Positions 42,633 to 50,147 of a DNA stretch of 64,000 nucleotides are shown in pieces. Position 1 is the first letter of the stretch, and each line of letters starts with the position of its first letter. The notes beneath the pieces are model-generated. The model saw only the letters and a list, made by a program, of their open reading frames with translations. It made no database searches and was not told the origin of the DNA. The stretch is from the NCBI GenBank assembly GCA_023415235.1, contig JAEZLP010000010.1, positions 42,671 through 106,670 on the forward strand, in the 5' to 3' direction. This stretch comes from Bacillota bacterium (GTDB taxonomy: Bacteria > Bacillota > Clostridia > Peptostreptococcales > Anaerovoracaceae). The position numbers and the translations under genes are program-made.

Positions 42633-43103
42633 TTAAATTTCGATTTTGTATTTGGAATAAAGTCCGTATTCGGAAGCCCATTTTTTAACCAGCTTCTGGC
42701 CTGTCTCCGTGTGCCAGTCCCCGGCGATATCCATATGACAGGTGAGACCCTGCCCGGTTCGGGAGTGGTGACAGAAACGGCATTCCAAAGGCATAAATCC
42801 GGTTCCGTGAAGCTCACACAGTCCATCCCGGAGAAAATTGCATCCCGATTTCGCGTGTTCCTGCAGGGCAAAATCTCCTTCGCAACCTCTGAATGCGGGA
42901 GACAGCACGGCGAAGGCAAACTGGGGTGCAAGCTCCAGCATCATGCGTCTTCCATATCCCGCATTCATTGCCTTTTCCGCCTCCTCCACCGTCCACCAGC
43001 CCGGGCGCACACAAAATGCTCTGCAGATATTACAGCTGCAGGGTTCAGAAGGCGGATACTTTTCCTTTAGAGTTATGGGCCGTTTCCCTTTTTTTCGCTT
43101 CAT
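42633..43103 (-). CDS. Cysteine-rich protein, possibly metal-binding
   Basis: 156 residues with a Cys/His-rich pattern: CSCNICRAFC near 27, C in FRGCEGDF, CNFLRDGLCELHG near 97, LECRFCHH near 113 and LTCHMDIAGDWHT near 126. It resembles Firmicutes proteins with a YkgJ-like zinc/iron-chelating arrangement but I cannot name it. AGAGGTG precedes ATG 43103; the longer start at 43151 lacks a site. Same strand as LysE, 13 bp upstream. Confidence 0.6.
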   Translation of the reverse strand: MKRKKGKRPITLKEKYPPSEPCSCNICRAFCVRPGWWTVEEAEKAMNAGYGRRMMLELAPQFAFAVLSPAFRGCEGDFALQEHAKSGCNFLRDGLCELHGTGFMPLECRFCHHSRTGQGLTCHMDIAGDWHTETGQKLVKKWASEYGLYSKYKIEI

Positions 43104-43320
43104 GACAAGCACCTCTAAGGCAACTAAACTTTCCCAATTTGAGTATGACACACGTCATAACCTGGAAGCAAGAGATTTCTTTATGATCCTTCAGGAGGGC
43201 AATCAGGAGACAGACCGGAATTCCGGAGAATAGCGCCAGTTCCGTTTTTTACTAGACTGTGATGCGGCTGCGCTTATATATTGAAATCAAAGTATTAACG
43301 AAATCAAGGAGGAGTGCAGA

Positions 43321-44151
43321 ATGCCAATCACACAGACGGAAAAGCAGCTGCTCGCAGACAGAGCCCGCGAACTGCGTATCACTATGATCGACGTTATGGC
43401 ATGGTCCGGCGGCGCCCATATCGGCGGATCGCTGAGCATCGCCGATATCCTTGCCATCCTGTATTTCAAATATCTGAATGTGGATCCGGACAATCCGAAG
43501 TGGGAGGACCGGGACCGGTTTATTCTTTCCAAGGGCCACTGCGCCGCAGGATTCATCCCCGTCCTGGCGAAGAGGGGTTTCTTTTCCGAGGATCAACTGC
43601 GAACGTTCAACCACTTCGGCAGTCCCTTTGCCATGCATCCCGACTGCAATAAAGTAATCGGCTGCGACGCTTCCACCGGCTCCCTGGGGCACGGGCTGTC
43701 CATGTCCGCAGGCTTGGGCCTCGGCGCCCGGTACCTCGGTAAAACCTATAAAACCGTATGCCTCATGGGAGACGGCGAGTGTTGTGAAGGAAGCGTCTGG
43801 GAAGCGGCCATGTCCATTTCCCATTACAAGCTTACCAATGTGATCACGATTGTTGACCGCAACAGACTAATGATCGACGGCTTTACCGAAAACATTATGG
43901 CTTTGGAGCCCTTTGCAGACAAGTGGCGCGCCTTCGGATTCGAGGTGGTTGAAATCAACGGCCACGATTTCGATCAGCTTGCAGTAGCCCTTGACAAGGC
44001 ATGGACGGCAGAGGAAAAGCCGGTGATGATCCTGGCAAACACCGTCAAGGGCAAGGGTGTCGATTTCATGGAAAACAATGTGGTATACCATTATGCCTCC
44101 GGCGACTCCGCCCTGTGCGAGAAAGCCAAGGCTTCCATCATGAAAATGTAA
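43321..44151 (+). CDS. Transketolase N-terminal (TPP-binding) subunit
   Basis: 276 residues, the PP domain of split transketolase. It has WSGGAHIGGSLSIADILAILYF near residue 22, RDRFILSKGHCAAGFIPVLA near 62, GSLGHGLSMSAGLGLGARY near 120 and the TPP/Mg motif VCLMGDGECCEGSVWEA ending in VDRNRLMIDG. AAGGAGG precedes the ATG. The C-subunit should follow directly; only its remnant does. The pair works in the non-oxidative pentose phosphate pathway. Confidence 0.94.
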   Translation: MPITQTEKQLLADRARELRITMIDVMAWSGGAHIGGSLSIADILAILYFKYLNVDPDNPKWEDRDRFILSKGHCAAGFIPVLAKRGFFSEDQLRTFNHFGSPFAMHPDCNKVIGCDASTGSLGHGLSMSAGLGLGARYLGKTYKTVCLMGDGECCEGSVWEAAMSISHYKLTNVITIVDRNRLMIDGFTENIMALEPFADKWRAFGFEVVEINGHDFDQLAVALDKAWTAEEKPVMILANTVKGKGVDFMENNVVYHYASGDSALCEKAKASIMKM

Positions 44152-44805
44152 GGAGGTTGCTTCGGACACGCGGGAACGACCCACCACTGCACCGAAGATT
44201 TTGCAGTCATGCGCTCAATAGCCAACATGACTGTAATCTGCCCCGCTGACGGCATCGAGACCTCCAAGGCGGTCCAGGCCTGCGTCCACACGCCGGGTCC
44301 GGTCTACATCCGGATCGGCCGCGGCTTTGAGCCTCCCTGCTACGAGAACGATCAGTATGACTATGAGATCGGCAAAGCCATCACCATGCGCGAAGGAACC
44401 GATTTGACCATAATTTGCTGCGGAATCACCGTGCTTCAATCCATCCAGGCGGCAAAAACCCTTGCTGAGCAGGACGGCCTGTCGGTCCGGGTCATCAACA
44501 TGCATACCATAAAGCCCCTGGATCGTGACGCAATCCTGAAGGCGGCGGTGGAAACCCGCCGTATCCTAACCGTTGAGGAACACAATGTGGTCGGCGGGCT
44601 GGGAGACGCGGTAGGCTGCGTCATTGCAGAGAGCGGAAAAGGATGCGCTTTTAAGAAACACGGGATTTATGACGAATTCTCTACCATCGGGTATGCGGAG
44701 GATTTGTATGCCCATTACGGGCTGGATGCAAACGGCATCATAGATCAGATCCGCGCCATGATGGGTCTGGAATTTGAAGAAGATGAAAACTGGGAAGACG
44801 AGTAA
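44152..44805 (+). pseudogene. Transketolase C-terminal subunit lacking most of its pyrimidine-binding domain
   Basis: The frame is open immediately after the TAA of the N-subunit and in the same frame: GGCFGHAGTTHHCTEDFAVMRSIANMTVICPAD in pieces, followed by normal C-terminal sequence (RIGRGFEPPCYEN, TVEEHNVVGGLGDAVG, ending in EDENWEDE). An intact C-subunit has about 310 residues; 217 codons are left at most, and only 198 residues from the first ATG (44209). The missing part includes the catalytic Glu of the MGIAEQNM region. A ribosome binding site (GGAGG) is still in place, now fused to mid-gene sequence. Hence a deletion of roughly 100 or more codons, or an assembly error. Confidence 0.75.
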
Positions 44806-44818
44806 GGAGGGGATGACC

Positions 44819-45610
44819 ATGTCTGCCACACCTCAGGAAATCATGACCGCAAAGCTGTTTTTCAACGCAGCCTTTCCCGTCATGCAGGTTCTCCTTGACG
44901 ATGATCCCAAATTAAAAGAGAAGTTCCGGAATGTATCCGGCATAGCCCAGTTCGGAGCGAGAAACGGGAACGAATTGCTGGCCTGCCATCTGATCTTCGA
45001 CCACGGTACGGTATCCGTGGTTTCCGGACCGGCGGAAAATCCCGACATTTCCCTGACCTTTTCCTCGGTGGAAAAAATGAACGCCCTTTTAAAGGGCGGA
45101 ATTGCGGTGCCTTCCATCAAAGGGTTGAAAAATGCCGCCTTTCTTGGTAAATTTATGTCTCTGCTCATGGGTCTTACCATAATGTCCCCTTCCAAGCGGC
45201 CCAAGGACTTTACAGGACAGCGGCTGAAGGTTAAAATGAGCTTGTACATGATCACCAGAGCCCTGTCCCAATATAACAAGCTTGGGGACCCCGACATGCA
45301 GGAATTCTGCCGTCGCCAGCCCGACCGGATCTACCAGTTCACAGTAGAACACGAGGGAGACAAAGAGTATATCGCCTGCTACCTTAGAATCAAGGCGGGG
45401 AAATCCAAATCGGGCCACGGAGTGTACACTCGGCGAAGTCCCTTCGTCCATTTTCGTTTCCTGAGCGTGGAAGGCGCCATGGCGGTGCTGCTCAAAGACG
45501 TCGAATTTGTGGAAGCGGTGGAAAAGGGATATGTGGAGACCGTCGGAAGTCCTGAGTATGCTTGCTATCTCAACGATTACATGGCCATACTCCAGGGAAT
45601 GCTGACATAA
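44819..45610 (+). CDS. SCP2-like/sterol-binding domain protein of unknown function
   Basis: 263 residues, no signal peptide. The block ELLACHLIFDHGTVSVVSGPAENPDISLTFSSVEKMNALLKGG (residues about 50 to 95) resembles the SCP-2 sterol-transfer fold, and a second similar block with KSGHGVYTRRSPFVHFRFLSVEGAMAVLLKD follows near 195 to 235, so the protein looks like two SCP2-type domains. AAGGAGG before ATG 44819 sets the start; the upstream ATG at 44813 is too near it. Lies 13 bp after the transketolase remnant, and a 49-bp gap precedes the aldehyde dehydrogenase gene. Lipid or CoA-thioester binding is a guess. Confidence 0.6.
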   Translation: MSATPQEIMTAKLFFNAAFPVMQVLLDDDPKLKEKFRNVSGIAQFGARNGNELLACHLIFDHGTVSVVSGPAENPDISLTFSSVEKMNALLKGGIAVPSIKGLKNAAFLGKFMSLLMGLTIMSPSKRPKDFTGQRLKVKMSLYMITRALSQYNKLGDPDMQEFCRRQPDRIYQFTVEHEGDKEYIACYLRIKAGKSKSGHGVYTRRSPFVHFRFLSVEGAMAVLLKDVEFVEAVEKGYVETVGSPEYACYLNDYMAILQGMLT

Positions 45611-45659
45611 AAAAGGGCTGCTGTGAAGCAGGTCCCATTTAGTGAAAGAGGATACACAG

Positions 45660-47024
45660 ATGGATATTGGTTCCCTTATTGTGCGACAGCGCGAGTATTT
45701 CAACAGCGGAGCGACACGCCCGCTGTCCTTTCGGATGGAAGCCCTCCGGAGGCTTCAGAGGGCAATCCAGGCAAACGAGGCTCAGATCAGCGAAGCGATG
45801 AAGTCTGACCTGAACAAGGCCCCCTTTGAAACCTATATGACAGAGACCGGAATGGTGCTGGATGAAATCCGCTTCCATCTGAAGCATCTGCCTAGGTGGG
45901 TGAAAACGAAAAGGGTCAGAACGCCGTTGGCCCAGTTCCATGCAAAGAGCTTTGTTTCTCCGGAACCTTACGGGGTTGCGCTGGTCATGTCCCCCTGGAA
46001 TTATCCGTTTCAGCTCTGTCTGGAGCCGGTGGTTGGTGTGATTTCCGCAGGGAACTGCGCCGTAATCAAGCCCTCGGCCTATGCTTCCGCAACAAGCGGG
46101 GTCATCGCCAAAATCATCGGAGAAACCTTCCCCCCTGAATATCTGGCAGTGGTAGAGGGCGGCAGAGAACAGAACAATGCGCTGCTTTCGGAAGTCTTCG
46201 ACTATATTTTCTTCACCGGAAGCGTCGAGGTGGGCAAGGTCGTCATGGAAGCCGCTGCAAAGCATCTGACGCCGGTCACTTTGGAGTTGGGAGGAAAGAG
46301 CCCGGTGATCGTGGATGAGACTGCGAATCTCAAACTGGCTGCAAAACGCATCGCCTTCGGAAAGGTCCTCAATGCAGGCCAGACCTGTGTGGAGCCCGAT
46401 TATCTATTGATTCATCATTCCGTCAAGGATCGTTTTCTAACAGAATATCAATCGGCTTTGCATGATTTTTTCCCTGATGGAAATATGTCCGATATGCCGG
46501 TCATCATCAGTGAAAAGCATTTTCAGCGGGTTTCCCGGCTGCTAGCGGGAGAAAATGCCGCAATCGGCGGCGGTTTCAATGAAAAAAGACGGTTTATAGA
46601 ACCTGCAGTGCTTACCGGGGTAACACCGGACTCTCCCGTAATGCAGGAGGAAATCTTCGGGCCGATCCTGCCGCTGCTGACCTACGAAAATCTAGAGGAA
46701 TGCATCCGGTTTATCCGTTCCCGGCCAAAGCCTCTGGCCCTTTATCTCTTCACGGAAAGCAGGGCTGTGGAAGAGAAAATCCTTGATACCTGCTCCTTCG
46801 GCGGAGGCTGTGTCAACGATACCATCATCCACCTGGCCAATCCACTCATGGGCTTTGGCGGAGTAGGCGCATCGGGAATGGGAAGCTATCACGGAAAACT
46901 GAGCTTTGATACCTTCACCCACTACCGCAGCATCGTCCGAAAGTCCACCTGGATTGACATGCCGGTACGATACCATCCTTATACGGAGAAAAAATTCCGG
47001 ATGCTTAAAAAGCTGCTAAAATAG
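45660..47024 (+). CDS. Aldehyde dehydrogenase (class 3-type)
   Basis: 454 residues. NAD(P)-dependent oxidation of an aldehyde. Catalytic Cys in FGKVLNAGQTCVEPDYLL, catalytic Glu in TLELGGKSPVIVD, cofactor motif FFTGSVEVGKVVMEAA, and MSPWNYPFQL near 112. The short form without an N-terminal extension fits the class 3/ALDH3 group (fatty or aromatic aldehydes). ATG 45660 is chosen because AAAGAGGA lies 7 nt upstream, so the GTG at 45642 is in the site. Ends at a hairpin. No electron partner nearby on this strand. Confidence 0.92.
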   Translation: MDIGSLIVRQREYFNSGATRPLSFRMEALRRLQRAIQANEAQISEAMKSDLNKAPFETYMTETGMVLDEIRFHLKHLPRWVKTKRVRTPLAQFHAKSFVSPEPYGVALVMSPWNYPFQLCLEPVVGVISAGNCAVIKPSAYASATSGVIAKIIGETFPPEYLAVVEGGREQNNALLSEVFDYIFFTGSVEVGKVVMEAAAKHLTPVTLELGGKSPVIVDETANLKLAAKRIAFGKVLNAGQTCVEPDYLLIHHSVKDRFLTEYQSALHDFFPDGNMSDMPVIISEKHFQRVSRLLAGENAAIGGGFNEKRRFIEPAVLTGVTPDSPVMQEEIFGPILPLLTYENLEECIRFIRSRPKPLALYLFTESRAVEEKILDTCSFGGGCVNDTIIHLANPLMGFGGVGASGMGSYHGKLSFDTFTHYRSIVRKSTWIDMPVRYHPYTEKKFRMLKKLLK

Positions 47025-47040
47025 GAGGCTGCTAAAGATA

Positions 47041-47070
47041 GAATGCCGTGCTTTCATAGCCACGGCATTC
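47041..47070. terminator. Hairpin downstream of the aldehyde dehydrogenase gene
   Basis: GAATGCCGTG / CACGGCATTC around a 10-nt loop, 16 bp after the stop. The T-tract is poor, so its strength is uncertain. Confidence 0.55.
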
Positions 47071-47085
47071 ACTTATTATCTCATC

Positions 47086-47431
47086 TTATTGCTCATCGAT
47101 ATCTCTTTGTATTTCCTCTGTGGATTTCGGCGTTTTATTTTTTTGTTTCACCCGGATTGCCACCAGGCGTTTGACATCCTCCAGGACGTCATGCAGTGAA
47201 ATACCCGTCCATCGGATACAGGGTGCAGAGGGATTTTCCGCTCTTCTGATATTTCACATTCCAGCCGGGCTGGGCAGAGCATGAACTGTAGGAAATCTTG
47301 GCCGGCACATGATAGGTCTCCTCAAGAAAAGCTAACAGCTCTGTCCAGAGAAGCGCCGCCTTGCCAATAAAAGTTCTGATCTCCTCCATGGTCGGTTCCC
47401 TGCTGCTGTTGTATGCCAAACTCCATTCCAT
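47086..47431 (-). pseudogene. DUF3788 family gene broken by internal deletion
   Basis: The N-terminal part (MEWSLAYNSSREPTMEEIRTFIG, ... WNVKYQKSGKSLCTLYPMDGYFTA) reads in one frame to a TGA at about 47190. The C-terminal part resumes in another frame (HDVLEDVKRLVAIRVKQKNK) to TAA at 47086. In intact DUF3788 proteins about 35 to 40 residues separate these blocks. The start near 47431 has a weak site. Function of the family is unknown. Confidence 0.75.
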
Positions 47432-47619
47432 ATTAATACCTATCATCCAATTGTCCTATTTGAGAGTGATTGGATTGATTTTCTCCTTTCCGTTATATTG
47501 AGACATGCCTCCCGGTTCCCGGTTACATCCATCATTTCAACCTTCCCAATAGAGGTCTGCTTGTTTTCCCGATATCCTTTCACGGTTGCCCGGTTGTCGG
47601 ATAGCCCGACAGCTTACTT

Positions 47620-48078
47620 CTATTTTAGCGGAAATATGATTTTGGTCAACAATTCGCTTTCCGGCACCTCGTCGGGAGAGTTGTAGTAAAACTCATAGCT
47701 GGCGCCGGTGGGTGTCAAGCCCTGCTCCGCCACCCATACCGCCAGCGCATCATAAACAGGCTCCATTCCCGAATAGGGTCCCTTGTACAGATAGGAAGCC
47801 TGTTTCCCGCCGGGAATCTTTGATTCCAGGATCGCGCCTTTTCCCGGAATGGGCTTCGGAACTAGAAATCCGATCTCCAGGTCAAGATCCTCCATATCCA
47901 TGTTATAGTATGCGGCGAAAGCCGGCCCCTCCGTCTTCTCGTCCAGCTCTTCGAGATATTGGGCGATCAGTCCGTATGCCCTGTCGAATTCCCGGGGAAG
48001 ATCCCCCACCGCGGCTCTTGTGCGGATCGAAAGCACCGGCCGGTCTTTTTCTTCGGTTAATTCAAATTGGTATCCCAT
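47620..48078 (-). CDS. GyrI-like effector-binding domain protein
   Basis: 152 residues, no HTH: RPVLSIRTRAAVGDLPREFDRAYGLIAQYLEE, ... LEIGFLVPKPIPGKGAILESKIPGGKQASYLYKGPYSGMEPVYDALAVWV..., with GPASYEFYY-type C-terminus. It is the classical AraC/GyrI effector domain fold (different sequence from the protein at 40821). AGGGAGGGAG precedes the ATG. It stands alone. Confidence 0.82.
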   Translation of the reverse strand: MGYQFELTEEKDRPVLSIRTRAAVGDLPREFDRAYGLIAQYLEELDEKTEGPAFAAYYNMDMEDLDLEIGFLVPKPIPGKGAILESKIPGGKQASYLYKGPYSGMEPVYDALAVWVAEQGLTPTGASYEFYYNSPDEVPESELLTKIIFPLK

Positions 48079-48154
48079 GATACTCCCTCCTTTGTTTTTT
48101 TCTTTATTATAAGCCTGTAACCTGACACCTATATGTCAAGTTGGAAAAATTTTT

Positions 48155-48183
48155 TTGATTTCCCCTGATTCTGCCAGTATAAT
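48155..48183 (+). promoter_or_regulatory. Promoter of the Ldh_2 family dehydrogenase gene
   Basis: TTGATT, 17 bp, TATAAT, about 97 bp before the ATG at 48280. The -10 is perfect. Confidence 0.7.
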
Positions 48184-48279
48184 GGGAACGTAACAGAAGG
48201 AACGATGGTTTGACATGAACCAACGGGCAAACAATGGTTGGACATGTATAAACGGACATTTGAGATTTTGGAGGAACTT

Positions 48280-49386
48280 ATGAAAACGAGACCTTATGTA
48301 TCCTGGGAAGTGGTTGGAAATTTCATGGCAGCTGCCTTTGAAAAGATTGGGGTTCCTAGGGAGGAAGCGGAAATCTGCGCCGATGTTCTGATGGAGAGTG
48401 ATAGGCGGGGAATTGAAAGTCATGGCTGCAACCGTTTTAAGCCGATCTACATCGACCGCATCAAGGCGGGAATACAGAAGCCGATTACAGAATTTGAAAT
48501 TTTAAAGGAAACGCCAACCACCGCCGTTGTGGACGGCCATGACGGTATGGGAATGATCGTCGGTTATAAAGCGATGAACATGGCCATTGAAAAGGCGAAA
48601 AAATACGGGATGGGAATGGTCGCCGCCAGAAACTCCACCCATTACGGCATTGCCGGCTACTATGCCTCTATGGCGGTCAAGGAAAACATGATCGGCATCA
48701 CGGGGACCAACGCGCGCCCGTCCATTGCGCCGACCTTCGGCGTGGAAAACATGCTGGGAACCAATCCTCTGACCATCGGGCTTCCCACAGATGAGGAATT
48801 TCCCTTTCTGCTTGACTGTGCCACCAGTATTACCCAGCGGGGAAAGATCGAATATTTTGCCCGGGAGGGTAAAGAGACGCCTGCCGGCATGGTGGTAGGA
48901 CATGATGGAAAAGCCATGACGGACAGCAATCAAATCCTGGAGGATCTGGTAAAGGAACGGGCGGCCCTGGCTCCCCTGGGAGGCATCGGCGAGGACCTTG
49001 GCGGATATAAAGGGTACGGCTATGCCACCGTGGTTGAAATTCTCTCCGCAGCCCTTCAGGCTGGAAGTTATATGAAAATGCTCACCGGCTTGAGCGAACA
49101 GGGAGAAAAGGTGCCGTATCACCTGGGGCATTTCTTTATCGCCATCGACACAGAGGCATTTCTGGGAGCGGACAGCTTTAAGAAGACCGCCGGAGATATC
49201 CTGAGAGCCCTTCGCGCCTCTGCCCTCGCGCCTGGTGAGGGCAGGATCTATACCGCAGGGGAAAAGGAATATCTGGCCTGGCTGGAGAGAAAGGACAAGG
49301 GCGTACCCGTCGGAGAAGCCGTCCAGAAGGAATTTATCGCCGTCCGAGACGATCTGGGTCTTAATATCCGTTTTCCCTTTGAGTAA
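48280..49386 (+). CDS. Malate/L-lactate dehydrogenase family oxidoreductase (Ldh_2)
   Basis: NAD(P)-dependent 2-hydroxyacid dehydrogenase. 368 residues with DRRGIESHGCNRFKPIYIDRI, VDGHDGMGMIVGYKAMNMAI, ARNSTHYGIAGYYASMAV (catalytic His), TNARPSIAPTFG, LGTNPLTIGLPTDEEFPFLLD, and LGGIGEDLGGYKGYGYA, all typical. ATG 48280 has GGAGG 5 nt upstream; the TTG/ATG starts further up lack a site. Could reduce oxaloacetate, pyruvate, or ureidoglycolate-like acids. Single-gene unit with promoter and terminator. Confidence 0.9.
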   Translation: MKTRPYVSWEVVGNFMAAAFEKIGVPREEAEICADVLMESDRRGIESHGCNRFKPIYIDRIKAGIQKPITEFEILKETPTTAVVDGHDGMGMIVGYKAMNMAIEKAKKYGMGMVAARNSTHYGIAGYYASMAVKENMIGITGTNARPSIAPTFGVENMLGTNPLTIGLPTDEEFPFLLDCATSITQRGKIEYFAREGKETPAGMVVGHDGKAMTDSNQILEDLVKERAALAPLGGIGEDLGGYKGYGYATVVEILSAALQAGSYMKMLTGLSEQGEKVPYHLGHFFIAIDTEAFLGADSFKKTAGDILRALRASALAPGEGRIYTAGEKEYLAWLERKDKGVPVGEAVQKEFIAVRDDLGLNIRFPFE

Positions 49387-49390
49387 AATA

Positions 49391-49430
49391 ATACCCTTAA
49401 GCATCGCATTGCTTAAGGGTATCTTTTTTT
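49391..49430. terminator. Terminator after the Ldh_2 gene
   Basis: ATACCCTTAAGCA / TGCTTAAGGGTAT around a 6-nt loop then seven T residues. The convergent hypothetical gene stops at its edge. Confidence 0.9.
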
Positions 49431-50049
49431 AGCTTACGCTGCGGCAATTTCCACTTCGGTGAACCGTCCGAAGCAGCAGATCGCAGAACGCTTTCCATAC
49501 CGCTTCGATCTTCTCGTCGCTGTCGTAGATCAGGCCGCCGTTTTTCTTCAAGACCAGCTCCAGATCTCTCGTACATGCGCCGTAGGCGGTATTGCAGCCG
49601 GATATGCGAAACATTCCGACCATCTGATTTGCCATTTTAATCCTGTCGGACAGAGATTTCCCGGTCCGATCCTTATCGACTCGAACAACCAGAGCCGGGC
49701 GCCGGCTGAACCGGGAACGCTCCACTGTCAGATCCAGGGTCTCGGCGGCATTCTCAATTGCTCTTATCCTGTCGTCCTCATTCTCGTCATATAAAAAGCT
49801 GATGTATGCTCCGTCCGGTTTGACCCCCTTAAACGGGTGGTCCTTCATGAGCCCGGAGCATGAGTATTTTGACACAAATCCGGCTCGATTAATCTTTTCT
49901 ACAATATCCGCTATGGAATAATCCACTTCCCCCACGGCATTTGTCCTCTTGATTACAGTACCTTTGTTACTCAACTGACCATCGACAGGAATATTTATCT
50001 GTTTCTGAGGGGCTTTCATTTCATAGACTGCGTTATTTTCTTTCAACAT
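49429..50049 (-). CDS. Hypothetical protein, TYW3/DUF207-like appearance
   Basis: 206 residues without signal or membrane helix. Motifs seen: IADIVEKINRAGFVSKYSCSGLMKDHPFKG near 52, an acidic Asp/Glu run (DENEDDRIRAIENAAETL), and SGCNTAYGACTRDLELVLKKNGG near 155. The CSG...DHP stretch recalls wybutosine-synthesis TYW3-like proteins, but the match is slight and a phage origin is equally possible. AAAGGAGG precedes ATG 50049; an upstream ATG at 50067 overlaps it. Alone on its strand between the terminator and the large PEP/pyruvate-binding gene. Confidence 0.5.
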   Translation of the reverse strand: MLKENNAVYEMKAPQKQINIPVDGQLSNKGTVIKRTNAVGEVDYSIADIVEKINRAGFVSKYSCSGLMKDHPFKGVKPDGAYISFLYDENEDDRIRAIENAAETLDLTVERSRFSRRPALVVRVDKDRTGKSLSDRIKMANQMVGMFRISGCNTAYGACTRDLELVLKKNGGLIYDSDEKIEAVWKAFCDLLLRTVHRSGNCRSVS

Positions 50050-50147
50050 ATAAAATCCTCCTTTCATGATACATTTGATAATACAGTGCTCTAATTTCTA
50101 TTATATGACGAGGTTGGGATTTCAGCCTTTATATGACGTGATTCGTA

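Noticed and set aside
44774..44818. Upstream start for the SCP2-like gene
   Set aside because: It lies within the transketolase remnant and lacks a ribosome binding site; AAGGAGG at about 44805 to 44811 fits ATG 44819.
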